Shown piece by piece: positions 1-7,545 of a stretch of 41,696 bases of DNA (positions are counted from its first letter, which is position 1; every line of letters begins with the position of its first letter). The translations under genes were made by a program, and so were the position numbers. Under the pieces are notes generated by a model. It ran no database searches. It had not been told where the DNA came from and was given only the letters and a program-made list of their open reading frames with translations. The stretch is from a virus. The stretch is taken from positions 1 through 41,696 of IMG/VR virus record IMGVR_UViG_3300023175_002400; one strand, written 5' to 3'.

Positions 1-25
1 GAAAGCATTTAATACTCCATTGTTT

Positions 26-217
26 TTAAGTATATTTATACTTTAACTCTTTTAAAGTTAAAAACTCTGGAGTCCAACCATCAAAACCACCACCATAATT
101 TAGATGATTCATACTTTTTCTAGCACCATCTTGTTCCTCAAAACAACATATAATTTGATCTGTTTCTATCTCTAGAATACAGTACTTACGATTTCTTCTT
201 ACAATTTTATACTTCAC
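26..217 (-). CDS. Small hypothetical protein, 63 aa
   Basis: I do not recognise a family. The protein is small, without a signal peptide or membrane segment. It has two adjacent cysteines near residue 24 and a Gly-rich NYGGGFDGW stretch in the second half. Its start overlaps the last 11 bases of the gp41 helicase gene, so it is probably translated by coupling at the end of the uvsX-gp41 operon. The overlap and tight packing support a real gene; nothing supports a specific function. Confidence 0.6.
   Translation of the reverse strand: MKYKIVRRNRKYCILEIETDQIICCFEEQDGARKSMNHLNYGGGFDGWTPEFLTLKELKYKYT
33..40 (-). promoter_or_regulatory. Putative T4-type late promoter box
   Basis: The minus strand reads TATAAATA here, the T4 late promoter -10 box used by a gp55-type sigma factor. 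About 15 bases downstream is a GGAG sequence, then an ATG at position 8 that opens a reading frame leaving the window. The box lies in the last codons of the gene ending at 26. In AT-rich DNA such an 8-mer can arise by chance; the Shine-Dalgarno plus ATG next to it raises confidence only moderately. Confidence 0.4.
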
Positions 218-1574
218 TGAATAATTCCTTCAAACGACTATTATCAAAGTTCTTTTGTGATAATGGACCATCAACAATATCTTCTTGTGCATTATCTTCT
301 GCATTATAGAGACGCATTTTATCTCTATCAACACCAACAACAAATCTACGATTAGAACTTGGGTCGGAATATCTATTTTTAAGTTGTTTAACCATAATCT
401 GATTAAGTGACTCTAACTCTTCTGTTGAGATAAGTGCAAACATAAAATCTGCAGTTGCTGGAAGTCCAAAACTTTCAGAAGTATCTTCTAATCCTAAATC
501 AGAATTTGAATATCCACTTCTAGTTGTTTGAGTTGCAGATACAATAGGAACATTGTATTCCACTGCTAGACCTCGTAGTTCTTCAGCAATTGCTTTAATG
601 AAAGTATAAGAATTTGCATTAGAGTTAGATTTCAATCTTGTGGATAAACAAATATTAAGATAATCAATATAGATAATATCTGGCACAAAACTTTTCTTAA
701 TTTTAAGTTCATTCAAAAGATGGCGAAAATTACCAGAACCTGCACAAGCAGTTGGATATTCTTTGATAATCAACTTACCCTTTGTTTTTTCCTTTAGTCG
801 TTTCATCTTTTTATCATATGAATTTTTTGACAGTGATGATAAATCTTCAACAGAAATATCAAGTAAATTAGCATCTATTCTTTCAGCAATCTTTTCTTCT
901 GCCATTTCCATAGTAATATAAAGTACATTTAATCCTGCAGTCAGATTAGCAGAAGCACAATGACACATAAATAAACTTTTCCCAACGCCAGTTCCTGCTA
1001 GAGCAATGTTCAAAGTTTTCCTTGGTAATCCACCACGAGTGATTTCATTAAAATAATCTAAATCAAATTCAACCCTAACTTCTTTACGATGATAGAAATC
1101 AAACCGTTCCTCGTAGTTTTCAATAAAGTCGTGACCAATATGTGAATCAAATGAAACAGCAAGTGCATTTGATAAAATATCTGGAATAGCACCTTTTGTT
1201 TTCTTACCTGTTTTATCATCCAAAATAGAAATACTCTCCATTATAGCATTATACACAGACTTCTCTTGACAAAACTTTTCTGTTTGGTTAAGTAACCAGT
1301 CCAAATCTGTGTCATATCGCTTATTGATATTATCAACTATTTCTTTACAAGTTTGAAAGGAATCTTCATTGATTCCTTCCTTATTCGTAAGGTCAATATA
1401 TAGTGCCTCTTTTGTTGGAAAAGAATTATAGTTTTTTACATAGTCATCAATTAGATTGAATACAATCTTTTCATTTTTATCAGAGAAATACTCTTCTTTG
1501 AGGAAAGGAATTACTTTTCTTCCATAAGTCTCATTAAAGATTAAGTTATCAAAAATAACTCTTTCTATGCTCAT
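207..1574 (-). CDS. 41: Replicative DNA helicase, T4 gp41 (DnaB-like)
   Basis: This is the hexameric 5'-3' replicative helicase that unwinds the fork and pairs with the gp61 primase to form the phage primosome. Its 455 aa are close to the 475 of T4 gp41. The N-terminal region (LIFNETYGRKVIPFL, SEYF-like block) resembles gp41. The RecA-type ATPase domain shows Walker A GTGVGKS at residues 194-200 and a Walker B-like IYIDYLN at 301-307. The start ATG overlaps the uvsX stop codon (ATGA), so the two are translationally coupled. The gene lies downstream of DNA polymerase and uvsX, the order common in T4-like phages. Confidence 0.96.
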   Translation of the reverse strand: MSIERVIFDNLIFNETYGRKVIPFLKEEYFSDKNEKIVFNLIDDYVKNYNSFPTKEALYIDLTNKEGINEDSFQTCKEIVDNINKRYDTDLDWLLNQTEKFCQEKSVYNAIMESISILDDKTGKKTKGAIPDILSNALAVSFDSHIGHDFIENYEERFDFYHRKEVRVEFDLDYFNEITRGGLPRKTLNIALAGTGVGKSLFMCHCASANLTAGLNVLYITMEMAEEKIAERIDANLLDISVEDLSSLSKNSYDKKMKRLKEKTKGKLIIKEYPTACAGSGNFRHLLNELKIKKSFVPDIIYIDYLNICLSTRLKSNSNANSYTFIKAIAEELRGLAVEYNVPIVSATQTTRSGYSNSDLGLEDTSESFGLPATADFMFALISTEELESLNQIMVKQLKNRYSDPSSNRRFVVGVDRDKMRLYNAEDNAQEDIVDGPLSQKNFDNSRLKELFSEV

Positions 1575-2614
1575 TCTACTTCATCTTCCTCTATAATATT
1601 AGAAAAACCAACTTTATATTTCTTCTCAATATATTGTGAAAAATCTGTCTCTTTGAACATTTTCATCCAAAGTTCTTTATTATTCACAATATCTTTTGCT
1701 CTCATATTAGGTTCCTGAATTTCTCCAGTTTCTCTATCTACAAGAGCATACCATCCATTCTTTGGTTTTACAATATATTCTCCTTCAAGTGCAACATCAA
1801 ACAAACCTGACCATTTATTAATACCACCTTCCCAAGAAATAGTAATGGGAATTTTACTCTTTTCTTTTACATAACGAGATTTTTCAATATTGATAATGAA
1901 ATGATAACCTGCTATCTCAGAACCATCTTTATCTTGTTGTCTTCCAAGAATCCAAATATTGTCTGCTGAATAATAACTTCCTGTACCACCACCAACGATA
2001 TCTTTTGGAAACATTCCAATTTCTTTATAAGTATGATTGACAACTGCCATTGGAATATCTTTCAATGATAGATGTGGTGTTACCATACGAAACAAAGATT
2101 TTAATTGTTTTGCTCTTGTCATATCAGCAACAGATTTACCATCTAGAGCGTCTTCAACTTCTTTCTTTGAAGCAAGATTGCCAATTGAATCTACAAGGAT
2201 AAAAACCTTATCCCCTCGTTCAATATCCTTCATCTGTTTCATAATATCATGTTTTAGTTCTTCAACATCTGTGATTGGTGTATGGATTACTGAATCCAAA
2301 TCGATACCAAATGTTTCAAAGTATGATTGCGGTGTTCCAAACTCTGAATCATAAAATAAAACAACACCATCCTCATACTTTTTTAGAAAAGCAGATGCTA
2401 ATAACAAAGAAAACCCAGTCTTGAAATGTTTCGACGGCCCAGCTAACATTGTTAAACCAGGAGTTAAACCACCATCAATAGAACCACCAAGTGCCACATT
2501 AATCATAGGCACTGAGGTTTGAATCATATCTTTTTTAGTGTAAATCTTACTTTCTGTAAGGGTAGATGTGTAATCAATAGTTGAATTTTTTATCAACCTG
2601 TCTTTTAAACTCAT
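1571..2614 (-). CDS. uvsX: UvsX RecA-like recombinase
   Basis: UvsX forms filaments on single-stranded DNA and drives strand exchange for recombination-dependent replication, loaded by UvsY (encoded at 36627-37061). The T4-type Walker A variant GPSKHFKT is at residues 59-66, where T4 has GPSKSFKS. A Walker B-like VFILVDSIGNL follows near residue 140. At 347 aa it is somewhat shorter than T4 UvsX (about 390 aa), mostly at the C-terminus. The C-terminus is acidic (IIEEDEVE), as in RecA proteins. Its stop overlaps the gp41 start by four bases. Confidence 0.96.
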   Translation of the reverse strand: MSLKDRLIKNSTIDYTSTLTESKIYTKKDMIQTSVPMINVALGGSIDGGLTPGLTMLAGPSKHFKTGFSLLLASAFLKKYEDGVVLFYDSEFGTPQSYFETFGIDLDSVIHTPITDVEELKHDIMKQMKDIERGDKVFILVDSIGNLASKKEVEDALDGKSVADMTRAKQLKSLFRMVTPHLSLKDIPMAVVNHTYKEIGMFPKDIVGGGTGSYYSADNIWILGRQQDKDGSEIAGYHFIINIEKSRYVKEKSKIPITISWEGGINKWSGLFDVALEGEYIVKPKNGWYALVDRETGEIQEPNMRAKDIVNNKELWMKMFKETDFSQYIEKKYKVGFSNIIEEDEVE

Positions 2615-2626
2615 ATCTTTCTCCAG

Positions 2627-2878
2627 TCAATGTGAATCTATAAACTTATCTAATTCTTTTATAAAAAGTTCTACTCTTTCTTTTCTATCAGGCCAATAAA
2701 TATATTCCTTTTGTGGTTCTTTCATTAAATTTTTGAGAAGCGGCATAATCATTTCTCTTACTTTATTCAGTTTATGCGATTCATTCTCAACTACTTTTTT
2801 AAGTTTCTCTTCTTCTATTTTGATTTCATCCTCAGACATTAAACTGAAACCGAAATCATAGATATCTTCATCAGACAT
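2627..2878 (-). CDS. Conserved small phage protein between gp43 and uvsX, 83 aa
   Basis: This is a soluble, mostly helical acidic protein that starts inside the last codons of the DNA polymerase gene (8-base overlap). The C-terminal half, with a YIYWPDRKERVE segment, resembles a small protein that I recall at the same place in T4-like cyanophages, between polymerase and uvsX. No catalytic motif is visible. Its conserved position suggests a role connected to replication or recombination, but that is inference. Confidence 0.75.
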   Translation of the reverse strand: MSDEDIYDFGFSLMSEDEIKIEEEKLKKVVENESHKLNKVREMIMPLLKNLMKEPQKEYIYWPDRKERVELFIKELDKFIDSH

Positions 2879-5351
2879 TAAAAAAATCCTCCAATGTTAA
2901 TTTCTTCTCATAATCCCACCTAATAATACTTGTAATAGATTTTAGTGGTTCTATGAAAGATTTATCGAACTGTTTTTCATAATCAATATATTGGTTCAAT
3001 CCCAATTCATCAGGCAAACTATCTAGGTTAGAAATTACGGTGTCTTGTATTTTATTTGGTAGTTTTAAATAACAATACTTAATTTTATCACCACTCATTA
3101 TTGGTTGTAGATTTCTCAATCCATACTTTTTCAGCAAATTATTATACAACAAAGATGCTTTAATGTGAATGGGTGTTCCTTTCACATATATGTTACTTCT
3201 ATCATAATATTTGTCAACATTATTTGCTCCACGAGGAAAAGCAATATCGTCAAATGGAAGATTTTTATACTCTTCTCTTATTTGTGAGATATAGTTTTGT
3301 AAAGATATTTCGCTTTCATTCATAATAATCTCAAGTGCTTTGCGAATATATTCTCTACAAACCTGTGGTGTTGATGAACGAACTGCTTCAATACCCTGCA
3401 TTTTTAACTTAGGTGAATCATATTGAACACCTTCAACATTCCAAGCATTTAGAATATACATCTTCTTTGCTTTCCAAATGCCTTTATTAGCAATAGTTTC
3501 ACGTTTCATAAACATCTTCTGTTGATATACATTCATATAATCAGCAAGTTCTTGATAACATTTGTCAAGATATGGTTGAATCTTCTGCTCACAAAATTGA
3601 TCTATTGCTGACACAATCTTGACATCATCATTTACATCAATTCGTTTTACAAGTTCTTTCATTTCAATATAGATTGAGTCTGTATCAGATGCTATAACAT
3701 AGTCAACATTATCAGTCTTTAACATTTTATTCATAAATTCATTCATTCGTTTTTCAATCCAACGAATAGAAAGTTGTCCAGACTTAGTAATAGATTCTGC
3801 TAGATCAAAATTAAACCAACGAAAATATTTATTTCCTAATGCACCGTAAGCAGAGTTTAACTGAATCTTTTTTGCCATTTGCATATTATGATATTTGGCA
3901 ATTTGCATACCAGTTGCAGCATCTTTTGTTTCCTCAAACTTTTTCTTTAGTTCAATCATTTTCTTTTTATATTCAGATCTATCATTATACATTTTTTCCA
4001 TCAATGCAGGAAGAAATCCTTGATAATCATTTTTATAAACACAACCATTACCTGAATAGATATATCCAGGTTCATAATCAATTGGTTTCTTTGAAATAAG
4101 TTCATCTGTGTTATGCCACATAGGAACTTTCTTCACAAACTTCTCTGGTGAAATATTATACTGCATAATCAAATGTGGATAGAGTGAATTTAAATCAAAA
4201 GATACAACCCATTCACTCATACCAACTTTTGGATCTTTCACAAAACCACCAACCAAACTTTCATTATTATCTTTTATAACAAGTTTAGGTACAACTGTTT
4301 TTCTATCCAATAGGTAGTTGTGAATAATAACATCCCAAGGACGAACTGTTGTAAGAGTATCAACAAAGTTTACTTTTGCATCATATGCAAGTGCCATTAC
4401 TTGTTCAATAAACTTAAGTTTTTCTTCCAATCTATCAACAAGAACAACATCGTGAATATTGTATTCAATAAACTTTTGGAAGTTATTCTTATACAATTCT
4501 AACAAAGAACCATATTCAGAATAATCAATTTTCTTCTCACCAAGTTCTACTGATGCAATATAGTCAAGTTTATAACTCTCTTGATTACCAAAAGTAAACT
4601 TACGATATAACTGGTAATAATCAAGTGTTGATATTCCCATCAGAACAAAATTCTGATTCTCTTTGCCTTTGTAATGAACCTTACCTTCATTAATCATTCT
4701 CCAAGGAGACAAATTTCTTGCAAGGTCTTCACCACAAATATTACGAATACGGTTTACTAGATATGGAATATCAAAAAACTCTATGTTCCAACCAGTGATA
4801 ATATCTGGTTTGATAAAAGGACGATTCCAAATATCAACAAACTTATAAAGAAGTTCTTTCTCATCTTTACATCTAAAGTATTTTGTGTTGGGATCATCAG
4901 TTACAAACTCACCACACCCAAACACCAAATTCAATTTATTCTTTCTGATGGTGATGGCAGTTATTTCTTTATCTGCTAGTTGTATATCTGGAAATCCTTG
5001 ATCAGCAATACATTCAATATCAAGAGATACAACAGACATCTTTGATGGATCATATTGCACATCACCAGAATAATTATCATAGATATACAAATACTGAAAA
5101 TTCTCCAACCCGTAATAGTTGAAATTTTGTATATCTTTATATTTGGTGACAAATTCTCTTGCTTCAGAAATGCTGTTAAACATTATCTTTGAAGCTGGTT
5201 TTTTATCTACAGTTTTATAGTTACCATCCTTGTCATCAACAAACAAATATGGTTTATAATATTCATATTTTTGAAATGCTTTACCGTTCTCATATCCACG
5301 AACGTAAACCTTGTTCCCCCGAGAGAAAACATTCGTATAGAATTTAGACAT
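2871..5351 (-). CDS. 43: DNA polymerase, family B, T4 gp43
   Basis: This is the replicative polymerase with 3'-5' proofreading. In order: Exo I DIE at residues 111-113, Exo II NIEFFD at 189-194, Exo III YNIHD at 297-301, polymerase motif A DLNSLYP at 386-392, motif B KKIQLNSAYG at 494-503, and motif C SDTDS at 555-559. All catalytic carboxylates are present, and the protein is a single unsplit chain of 826 aa (T4: 898). The C-terminal tail should bind the gp45 clamp encoded at 29706-30365. No intron, intein or frameshift is seen. Confidence 0.98.
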   Translation of the reverse strand: MSKFYTNVFSRGNKVYVRGYENGKAFQKYEYYKPYLFVDDKDGNYKTVDKKPASKIMFNSISEAREFVTKYKDIQNFNYYGLENFQYLYIYDNYSGDVQYDPSKMSVVSLDIECIADQGFPDIQLADKEITAITIRKNKLNLVFGCGEFVTDDPNTKYFRCKDEKELLYKFVDIWNRPFIKPDIITGWNIEFFDIPYLVNRIRNICGEDLARNLSPWRMINEGKVHYKGKENQNFVLMGISTLDYYQLYRKFTFGNQESYKLDYIASVELGEKKIDYSEYGSLLELYKNNFQKFIEYNIHDVVLVDRLEEKLKFIEQVMALAYDAKVNFVDTLTTVRPWDVIIHNYLLDRKTVVPKLVIKDNNESLVGGFVKDPKVGMSEWVVSFDLNSLYPHLIMQYNISPEKFVKKVPMWHNTDELISKKPIDYEPGYIYSGNGCVYKNDYQGFLPALMEKMYNDRSEYKKKMIELKKKFEETKDAATGMQIAKYHNMQMAKKIQLNSAYGALGNKYFRWFNFDLAESITKSGQLSIRWIEKRMNEFMNKMLKTDNVDYVIASDTDSIYIEMKELVKRIDVNDDVKIVSAIDQFCEQKIQPYLDKCYQELADYMNVYQQKMFMKRETIANKGIWKAKKMYILNAWNVEGVQYDSPKLKMQGIEAVRSSTPQVCREYIRKALEIIMNESEISLQNYISQIREEYKNLPFDDIAFPRGANNVDKYYDRSNIYVKGTPIHIKASLLYNNLLKKYGLRNLQPIMSGDKIKYCYLKLPNKIQDTVISNLDSLPDELGLNQYIDYEKQFDKSFIEPLKSITSIIRWDYEKKLTLEDFFNV

Positions 5352-5361
5352 TTAGATCTTT

Positions 5362-5589
5362 CTAGTGATATTCTTTTCTAAGTTTTTCTTTAGAAGTTAC
5401 AAATAAATTCTTCATATTAGATGTAGTAATAAAAACTGGTGAAAGTCCTACCATCCTAAAATAATATGCTTCATCTAGCAAATCCTCAAAAGTATTTCTT
5501 TTTTCATTGGAAAGATCTTTTGCACATTGTATGATGGTTTCTTCAGGGACTATTTTTAAGTTTGTTAACTTTATTTCATCATCATACAT
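5362..5589 (-). CDS. Small hypothetical protein upstream of gp43, 75 aa
   Basis: I do not recognise a family. The sequence is soluble and charged, with no cysteine cluster or membrane segment. A GGA-containing ribosome-binding sequence precedes the ATG by about 11 bases. The gene ends ten bases before the polymerase gene and is probably co-transcribed with it. Upstream is TTGACA (minus strand, 5604-5609) 17 bases from TATGAT, but this overlaps the start codon and I do not call it a promoter. Confidence 0.6.
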   Translation of the reverse strand: MYDDEIKLTNLKIVPEETIIQCAKDLSNEKRNTFEDLLDEAYYFRMVGLSPVFITTSNMKNLFVTSKEKLRKEYH

Positions 5590-5611
5590 TACTTTATTCC
5601 TTTTGTCAATA

Positions 5612-5749
5612 CTAATCTTGTAGAAATATTTTAGAATCTCCAGGATTATTTGTAGATTCTACCTTGGAACATTTTTTACACATTTTCTGTGTTGGTGCAA
5701 ATACTTTCTTACAAACAGGACACTTCCATCCTTCTTTGATAACAGACAT
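5612..5749 (-). CDS. Zinc-ribbon-like mini-protein, 45 aa
   Basis: Two CxxC knuckles (C10/C13 and C24/C27) separated by ten residues form a likely zinc ribbon, so this is probably a small nucleic-acid- or protein-binding factor. An upstream in-frame start would add 20 hydrophobic residues encoded across the hsp20 terminator. I prefer the ATG at 5749 because AAAGG lies seven bases before it. It is the first gene after the terminator and opens the operon leading to DNA polymerase. The function is unknown. Confidence 0.65.
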   Translation of the reverse strand: MSVIKEGWKCPVCKKVFAPTQKMCKKCSKVESTNNPGDSKIFLQD

Positions 5750-5769
5750 ATTAATACCTTTCGTTTGAT

Positions 5770-5806
5770 AAAAAAAGAACCTTATCACAAAGGCAATAAG
5801 GTTCTT
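5770..5806 (-). terminator. Rho-independent terminator after hsp20
   Basis: On the minus strand an 11-bp perfect stem (AAGAACCTTAT pairing with ATAAGGTTCTT, arms 5775-5785 and 5796-5806, 10-base loop) runs into a T tract at 5771-5776. It follows the hsp20 stop codon by about 27 bases and should end the hsp20 transcript. Confidence 0.88.
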
Positions 5807-5816
5807 CACTATTAAC

Positions 5817-5824
5817 TATTTATA
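5817..5824 (-). promoter_or_regulatory. TATAAATA late-promoter-like box after hsp20
   Basis: The minus strand reads TATAAATA between the hsp20 stop codon and the terminator hairpin. A transcript started here would begin roughly at the hairpin itself, so it could give a late message for the zinc-ribbon gene with a 5' stem-loop, or the box could be a chance match. It is uncertain. Confidence 0.3.
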
Positions 5825-5832
5825 GAATATAT

Positions 5833-6270
5833 CTATTCCTTTTCAGGAACAGGTTCAGTAATATCAACCTTTTTAGGTTTACGACTTTCTGGAATAATGT
5901 TTTCTAAAAATACCTTCAACATACCATTAGTTAATTCCGAACTTTGAACCTCTACAGTATCAGCAAGTTCAAAAGATCGTTTGAATGCACGATTGGCAAT
6001 ACCCTTATGGACAAAATTTTCTGATTCATCAGTCTTAGATTTACCAGAAAGAACTAGAGTATTTTCCTTCACTTCAACTTCCAGTTCATTTTTACAGAAA
6101 CCAGCAACTGCCACTTCAACCCTATATTTGTTTTCGTCTAACTTAACAATATTATAGGGAGGGAATGAATACATTGCTTTTGAATAATCTGTGTTCAAAC
6201 TTTGAACACGATTAAACATCTCATCAAAACCAACTGTGAAAGCTTTAAATAGTGGATCGTTTTTAGTCAT
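5833..6270 (-). CDS. hsp20: Small heat-shock protein, Hsp20/IbpA family
   Basis: This is an ATP-independent holdase chaperone of the alpha-crystallin family. The N-terminus (SFPPYNIVKLDENKYRVEVA) and the alpha-crystallin domain, roughly residues 38-130, match the IbpA type, with the conserved sequence VAVAGFCKNELEVEV near residue 53 and a C-terminal extension. The length (145 aa) is typical. A strong AGGAGA lies just before the ATG. The gene has its own consensus sigma-70 promoter, a 5' hairpin and a terminator, so it is a single-gene unit. Hsp20 genes are a recurring marker of marine T4-like phages and may assist capsid assembly; that role is inferred. Confidence 0.95.
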   Translation of the reverse strand: MTKNDPLFKAFTVGFDEMFNRVQSLNTDYSKAMYSFPPYNIVKLDENKYRVEVAVAGFCKNELEVEVKENTLVLSGKSKTDESENFVHKGIANRAFKRSFELADTVEVQSSELTNGMLKVFLENIIPESRKPKKVDITEPVPEKE

Positions 6271-6298
6271 TTGTTTCTCCTTTGTTTAAGCAAGAAAA

Positions 6299-6321
6299 TA
6301 TGTCAGTAACTCACTGACATA
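6299..6321 (-). promoter_or_regulatory. Hairpin in the hsp20 leader
   Basis: There is a perfect 9-bp inverted repeat (TATGTCAGT and ACTGACATA, arms 6299-6307 and 6313-6321, 5-base loop) between the promoter -10 box and the hsp20 ribosome-binding site. It could be a leader stem-loop that stabilises the mRNA, an RNA thermometer-like element or an operator dyad. It is followed by only four T on the minus strand, so it is a poor terminator. Confidence 0.6.
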
Positions 6322-6324
6322 CTA

Positions 6325-6353
6325 TATATAACATTTTTATAAGGAAATGTCAA
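6325..6353 (-). promoter_or_regulatory. Sigma-70-type promoter for hsp20
   Basis: On the minus strand there is an exact TTGACA (6348-6353), a 17-base spacer, and TATATA (6325-6330). The -35 box overlaps the stop codon of the upstream gene. The start point would lie just inside the 9-bp hairpin, about 45 bases before the hsp20 ATG. Confidence 0.82.
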
Positions 6354-6574
6354 GCAGATATAGTTAATGATTTTATGACCATACAATTATTATGACAATC
6401 TTTCATCTCATCTATTGATAAAGATTTACCAAAATATCTACCACATTCTTTACAACTCATATATCCAACAACGTGTTTTTTACCCTCAACAATTTCATTT
6501 TTGTATTCTACTTCAAATGGGTTTGGTAAAAGTAATTGTTTATATCTACGATTTGTAACTATACCATCCATCAT
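6350..6574 (-). CDS. Hypothetical protein with a CxxC pair, 74 aa
   Basis: I do not recognise a family. A CKEC pair near the middle and a C near residue 60 (NNCMV) suggest a small metal-binding fold, but there is no second clear CxxC. I chose the ATG at 6574 over an in-frame TTG two codons upstream; GGGA lies nine bases before the ATG. Its stop codon overlaps the -35 box of the hsp20 promoter. Confidence 0.6.
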   Translation of the reverse strand: MMDGIVTNRRYKQLLLPNPFEVEYKNEIVEGKKHVVGYMSCKECGRYFGKSLSIDEMKDCHNNCMVIKSLTISA

Positions 6575-6640
6575 CTTCAAAATTCCCTAGATAATAATAA
6601 TGAAATGTTGGCATCTCACTGGAATATTATGCAATCAATT

Positions 6641-6868
6641 CTATAAGAAAGGGCATTTCATATCCATAATCCAACCAATGAACACAAGAATAGCAAACAC
6701 TGGCCAAAATATTCCTATTAAAATAAGACCAACACAAGCCCACAATTGAATTTTAACAACATCGTTTCTTGTTGTTACAAATAAACCATTATGAACTGTA
6801 AAAATACACAACAATGATACTGTTGTTACTAATGCAATTATTGAATATATAATCAGAAATGTTGTCAT
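6641..6868 (-). CDS. Small membrane protein, two transmembrane helices
   Basis: This 75-aa protein has a hydrophobic helix at about residues 3-25 and a second at about 41-67, joined by a short polar loop, and ends in a short charged tail. It starts 16 bases downstream of the tRNA-Arg 3' end and may be cut from the same primary transcript. A holin-like or envelope role is possible from topology alone, but no family is recognised. Confidence 0.65.
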   Translation of the reverse strand: MTTFLIIYSIIALVTTVSLLCIFTVHNGLFVTTRNDVVKIQLWACVGLILIGIFWPVFAILVFIGWIMDMKCPFL

Positions 6869-6884
6869 TTAGCATATCCTATAT

Positions 6885-6960
6885 TGGCGATCTCCCCAGG
6901 ACTCGAACCTGGAACCTACTGCTTAGAAGGCAGTTGCTCTATCCATTGAGCTAGGAGACC
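6885..6960 (-). tRNA. tRNA-Arg (anticodon TCT)
   Basis: The full cloverleaf can be drawn: 7-bp acceptor (GGTCTCC with GGAGATC, one G-T pair), D stem GCTC/GAGC, anticodon stem ACTGC/GCAGT with loop CTTCTAA, T stem CCAGG/CCTGG with loop TTCGAGT, discriminator G and an encoded CCA. The length is 76 bases. It decodes AGA, a codon frequent in this AT-rich genome. One base separates it from the upstream tRNA-Met. Confidence 0.97.
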
Positions 6961-6961
6961 A

Positions 6962-7038
6962 TGGTAGACGTGGAGGGACTTGAACCCCCAACCGATCCGT
7001 TATGAGCGAATGGCTCTAACCAATTGAGCTACACGTCT
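6962..7038 (-). tRNA. tRNA with CAT anticodon (Met, or Ile if lysidine-modified)
   Basis: The cloverleaf has acceptor AGACGTG/CACGTCT, D stem GCTC/GAGC, anticodon stem ATTCG/CGGAT with loop CTCATAA, T stem GGGGG/CCCTC, discriminator A and encoded CCA; 77 bases. The A-T first pair argues against an initiator of the usual bacterial type (unpaired C1-A72). Elongator Met and the AUA-reading Ile2 cannot be separated by eye. Its 5' 23 bases are also the last codons and stop of purS. Confidence 0.94.
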
Positions 7039-7240
7039 TTATTTCATAATCTTCCATTACCTCATTTGTAACTTCTTTGGCAATCTTATCAATATCTTTT
7101 TCATTACATTCAATATGAATAATCTTACCAATGCGAACAGATTCTACTCCACCATATCTATCATTCAAGACTTTGGTAACAGCATTACCTGCTTTATCAA
7201 GAATACCATTTCTTAAAGTTACATACACTTCATATTTCAT
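7016..7240 (-). CDS. purS: PurS, FGAM synthase small subunit
   Basis: PurS is the small subunit of the three-part phosphoribosylformylglycinamidine synthase (PurS-PurL-PurQ) in purine synthesis. The N-terminus (MKYEVYVTLRNGILDKAGNA, then RIGKIIHIE) matches the family closely, and the length of 74 aa is normal. The natural end would be near MEDYEI. The last residues, KTCSSIG, are encoded by the first 23 bases of tRNA-Met, and the TAG stop is in the D-arm. The start overlaps the upstream gene by four bases. No purL or purQ is in this window, so it would act with host subunits or genes elsewhere in the phage. Confidence 0.88.
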   Translation of the reverse strand: MKYEVYVTLRNGILDKAGNAVTKVLNDRYGGVESVRIGKIIHIECNEKDIDKIAKEVTNEVMEDYEIKTCSSIG

Positions 7241-7545
7241 GTGTTTCTACACATCCACATATAATCTTTTTTACAAGATTTATATTGCCTCAGATACCAT
7301 CTGTCACGAAAATGCTTATATTCTTCTCTCCAATGTGAACAATATCGTCTTGCTCTACGATGACAAATTTGCCTACGACGATATCTTTGCCAATGTTTAT
7401 CATTTTTATCAATCCTAAAATCAAATCCTTTAGGTCCAATATTCAATTCAAAACTTGGTCCTGCTCTTACAGCAGAAACACCGAATGCAATAGTAATAGC
7501 AGCAACTGCTGCAATTGTCAACAAAACTTTTCCTGTAGTGTTCAT
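7237..7545 (-). CDS. Exported Arg-rich small protein
   Basis: The N-terminus (about residues 1-28) is a signal peptide or membrane anchor with an Ala-rich hydrophobic core ending in VRAG. The mature part, residues 29-102, is strongly basic and aromatic, with RYRRR and HRRARRY runs and five cysteines that could form disulfides. It is predicted periplasmic. The stop overlaps purS and the start overlaps asnB (ATGA at both), giving a tight asnB-this gene-purS operon. No family is recognised. The polycationic nature suggests binding to envelope polyanions or nucleic acid; that is inference. Confidence 0.75.
   Translation of the reverse strand: MNTTGKVLLTIAAVAAITIAFGVSAVRAGPSFELNIGPKGFDFRIDKNDKHWQRYRRRQICHRRARRYCSHWREEYKHFRDRWYLRQYKSCKKDYMWMCRNT

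Noticed and set aside
2871-5351. Split or intein-bearing DNA polymerase gene
   Set aside because: All exonuclease and polymerase motifs lie in one uninterrupted frame with normal spacing.
5581-5609. TTGACA-N17-TATGAT before the 75-aa gene upstream of gp43
   Set aside because: The -10 box overlaps the start codon of the gene, so transcription would begin inside it; the -10 match is also weaker than at the five called sites.
6885-7038. tRNA pair as a prophage attachment site
   Set aside because: This is a lytic T4-like genome; there is no integrase and no repeated tRNA fragment was seen nearby.
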